Positions 3,958 to 5,622 of a stretch of DNA of 5,622 nt are shown one piece after another. Origin of the DNA: Lysobacterales bacterium (GTDB lineage Bacteria > Pseudomonadota > Gammaproteobacteria > Xanthomonadales > SZUA-36). Within the stretch, counting starts at the first letter, position 1. The number at the start of each line of letters is the position of its first letter. Made by a program: the position numbers and the translations under genes. The DNA lies in contig JAPHTE010000097.1 of assembly GCA_026196445.1 (NCBI GenBank), forward strand, positions 1 to 5,622. Reading direction: 5' to 3'. The notes under the pieces were generated by a model. That model did not search any database, was not told the origin of the DNA, and saw only the letters and a program-made list of their open reading frames with translations.

Positions 3958-5622
3958 CTAGCCTACCACGATGTTCAACAAGCGGTTCGGGATATAGATC
4001 ACCTTGCGCACCTGCTTGCCTTCCATGTGCCGCTGCACGTTCGGCTCGCCAGTGGCAGCGGCCATGGCGGTCTCCTCATCGGCGCCCGGAGACAGTTCGA
4101 TCCGGCCACGTAGCTTGCCATTGACCTGTACTACCAGCGTGACCTGGTCACGTACACGTGCGGACTCGTCCACCTCAGGCCAGGCGGTGTTAACCACGGT
4201 TCCCGTCTCGCCCAGCATCTCCCACAGGGATTCGCAGATATGCGGCGTGATCGGCGCCAGCAGGCGTACCACTGCTTTCCAGGCCTCGTCCAGTACCGCC
4301 CTGCCCTGCGGGCTGCGGTCTTCGAAACGTCCGAGGTGGTTGGTCAGTTCCATCACCGCCGCGATCGCCGTATTGAAGGTCTGGCGGCGGCCGACGTCGT
4401 CGCTGACCTTGGCGATGGTGTCGTGTAGATGGCGGCGAATGGTTTTTTGTTCCGTGTTCAATTCGGCTGTTTTCAAAGCTTCGACCGGGCCGCCGGCTAT
4501 ATGCTCGGTGCACATGAACCAGATACGCCGCAGGAAACGAAATGCGCCTTCCACGCCGGACTCGGACCACTCCAGTGACTGGTCGGGCGGCGATGCGAAC
4601 ATCGAGAACAGCCGCACGGTGTCCGCGCCGAAACGGTCGACCAGGAATTTGGGGTCTACCCCGTTGTTCTTGGACTTGGACATCTTCTCGACCGCGCCGA
4701 TGTCCACAGGTTCTCCGTCTGCGATCAAGCGGGCACCGGTAACCTTGCCCTTGTCATCACGCTCGACTTCGACATCCACCGGATTGATCCAGTGGGTGCT
4801 GCCGTCGTCTTCCTTGCGGCTGAAGGTCTCCGCCACCACCATGCCCTGGCACAACAGGCGGGTGGCAGGTTCGTCGCACTGCATCATACCTTCATCGCGC
4901 ATCAGCTTGTGGAAGAAACGGAAGTACATCAGGTGCAGGATGGCGTGCTCGATACCGCCGATGTACTGATCGATCGGGAACCAGTAATTGGCCCTTTCGT
5001 CCACCATCGCGTCTGCACCCGGCGAAGTGTAACGGTGCATGTACCAGGAGGATTCCATGAAGGTGTCGAAAGTATCCGTTTCGCGTTCGGCCGCACTACC
5101 GCATTGCGGGCACGTGGTCTGGCGCCATTCCGGGTTGGCCTTGATCGGTGACTGCACACCCATGAACTCGACGTCTTCGGGTAACACTACGGGCAACTGG
5201 TCTTCAGGCACCGGGACCGCACCGCAATCTTCACAATAAATAACCGGGATCGGGCAACCCCAGTAGCGCTGGCGGCTGACACCCCAGTCCCTCAGTCGGT
5301 AGTTGATCTTGCGCTCGCCCATACCCCTTTCCACCAGCCATTCGGTGGCCTTTTCCTTGGCTTCGGCGACCTCCATGCCGTCCAGCCAGTCGGAGTTGAT
5401 GGCCGGACCGTCTTCGACATATGCCTCGCCCTCCCAGCCTGCGGGTGGCTGCACGGTGCGAATGATCGGCAGGTCGTGGATCTTGGCAAAATCCCAGTCA
5501 CGCTGGTCCTGGCCGGGCACCGCCATGATGGCGCCGGTGCCATAACCCATCAGCACGTAATCGGCCAGGTAGAGCGGCACCGGTTTCTCGGTGAACGGGT
5601 TGAACAGGTAGGCACCGGTGAA
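3958..5622 (-). CDS. leuS: Leucyl-tRNA synthetase, C-terminal two-thirds (5' end outside the window)
   Basis: The frame is open to the right edge, giving 554 residues of a protein normally about 860 long. The missing part corresponds to roughly the first 303 residues of E. coli LeuRS, including the HIGH motif. LeuRS charges tRNA-Leu with leucine and removes mischarged amino acids. The fragment begins inside the CP1 editing domain with GYGTGAIMAVPGQDQRD (26-42); D42 corresponds to the editing aspartate D345 of E. coli. The catalytic core follows with NYRLRDWGVSRQRYWG, ETDTFDTFMESSWY and YIGGIEHAILHLMYFRFFHK. Next are a leucine-specific insertion (about 262-312), the KMSKS loop (313-317; bases 4686-4672), the anticodon-binding helical domain, and the C-terminal tRNA-binding domain ending VRKVIYIPNRLLNIVVG. 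Two CxxC pairs (130-133 and 171-174), absent from E. coli LeuRS, suggest a zinc knuckle. The gene heads the visible operon and lptE follows after 7 nt. Confidence 0.98.
   Translation of the reverse strand, partial: FTGAYLFNPFTEKPVPLYLADYVLMGYGTGAIMAVPGQDQRDWDFAKIHDLPIIRTVQPPAGWEGEAYVEDGPAINSDWLDGMEVAEAKEKATEWLVERGMGERKINYRLRDWGVSRQRYWGCPIPVIYCEDCGAVPVPEDQLPVVLPEDVEFMGVQSPIKANPEWRQTTCPQCGSAAERETDTFDTFMESSWYMHRYTSPGADAMVDERANYWFPIDQYIGGIEHAILHLMYFRFFHKLMRDEGMMQCDEPATRLLCQGMVVAETFSRKEDDGSTHWINPVDVEVERDDKGKVTGARLIADGEPVDIGAVEKMSKSKNNGVDPKFLVDRFGADTVRLFSMFASPPDQSLEWSESGVEGAFRFLRRIWFMCTEHIAGGPVEALKTAELNTEQKTIRRHLHDTIAKVSDDVGRRQTFNTAIAAVMELTNHLGRFEDRSPQGRAVLDEAWKAVVRLLAPITPHICESLWEMLGETGTVVNTAWPEVDESARVRDQVTLVVQVNGKLRGRIELSPGADEETAMAAATGEPNVQRHMEGKQVRKVIYIPNRLLNIVVG

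Noticed and set aside
4004..4969. Long plus-strand open frame of 321 codons opposite leuS
   Set aside because: It is Ser/Thr/Arg-rich with no motif, while the minus strand here is clearly LeuRS including KMSKS. It is a shadow frame.

Overview
The window is a dense, one-directional block of bacterial housekeeping genes, all read on the minus strand (transcription runs from the high-coordinate end towards position 1). Eight protein genes are recognisable: leuS (cut by the right edge), lptE, holA, nadD, rsfS, rlmH, maf (yhdE type) and the first 23 codons of rng (cut by the left edge). The proteins resemble their Escherichia coli counterparts closely in motifs and length. Together with the gene order leuS-lptE-holA-nadD-rsfS-rlmH, this points to a gammaproteobacterium. 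In E. coli and Pseudomonas the rsfS-rlmH pair leads into mrdA-rodA, whereas here it leads into maf-rng, which in E. coli sits behind mreBCD. From memory this fused order fits Xanthomonadales/Chromatiales-like lineages, but I cannot verify that here. Base composition looks moderately GC-rich and even, with no sign of transfer.

Layout in the direction of transcription: leuS (from beyond 5622 to 3958) is followed after 7 nt by lptE (3950-3459), then after 13 nt by holA (3445-2444), then by nadD (preferred start 2429, stop 1776). A 109-nt gap (1775-1667) holds a plausible sigma70-type promoter and an imperfect palindrome. Next come rsfS (1666-1283, TTG start), a 52-nt gap with a strong ribosome binding site, rlmH (1230-760), and maf (763-182), which overlaps rlmH through ATGA. 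A 112-nt gap (181-70) with overlapping dyads precedes rng (69 to beyond 1).

Functionally the cluster mixes translation (LeuRS, the ribosome silencing factor RsfS, the 23S rRNA methyltransferase RlmH), RNA processing (RNase G), outer-membrane LPS assembly (LptE), DNA replication (clamp-loader delta subunit), NAD synthesis (NadD) and nucleotide-pool control (Maf). This is the usual growth-linked superoperon rather than a single pathway. I found no mobile element, CRISPR array, RNA gene, defence cassette or new system. The points worth a second look are small: the nadD-rsfS spacer, non-ATG starts, and single substitutions in conserved motifs of NadD and LeuRS.
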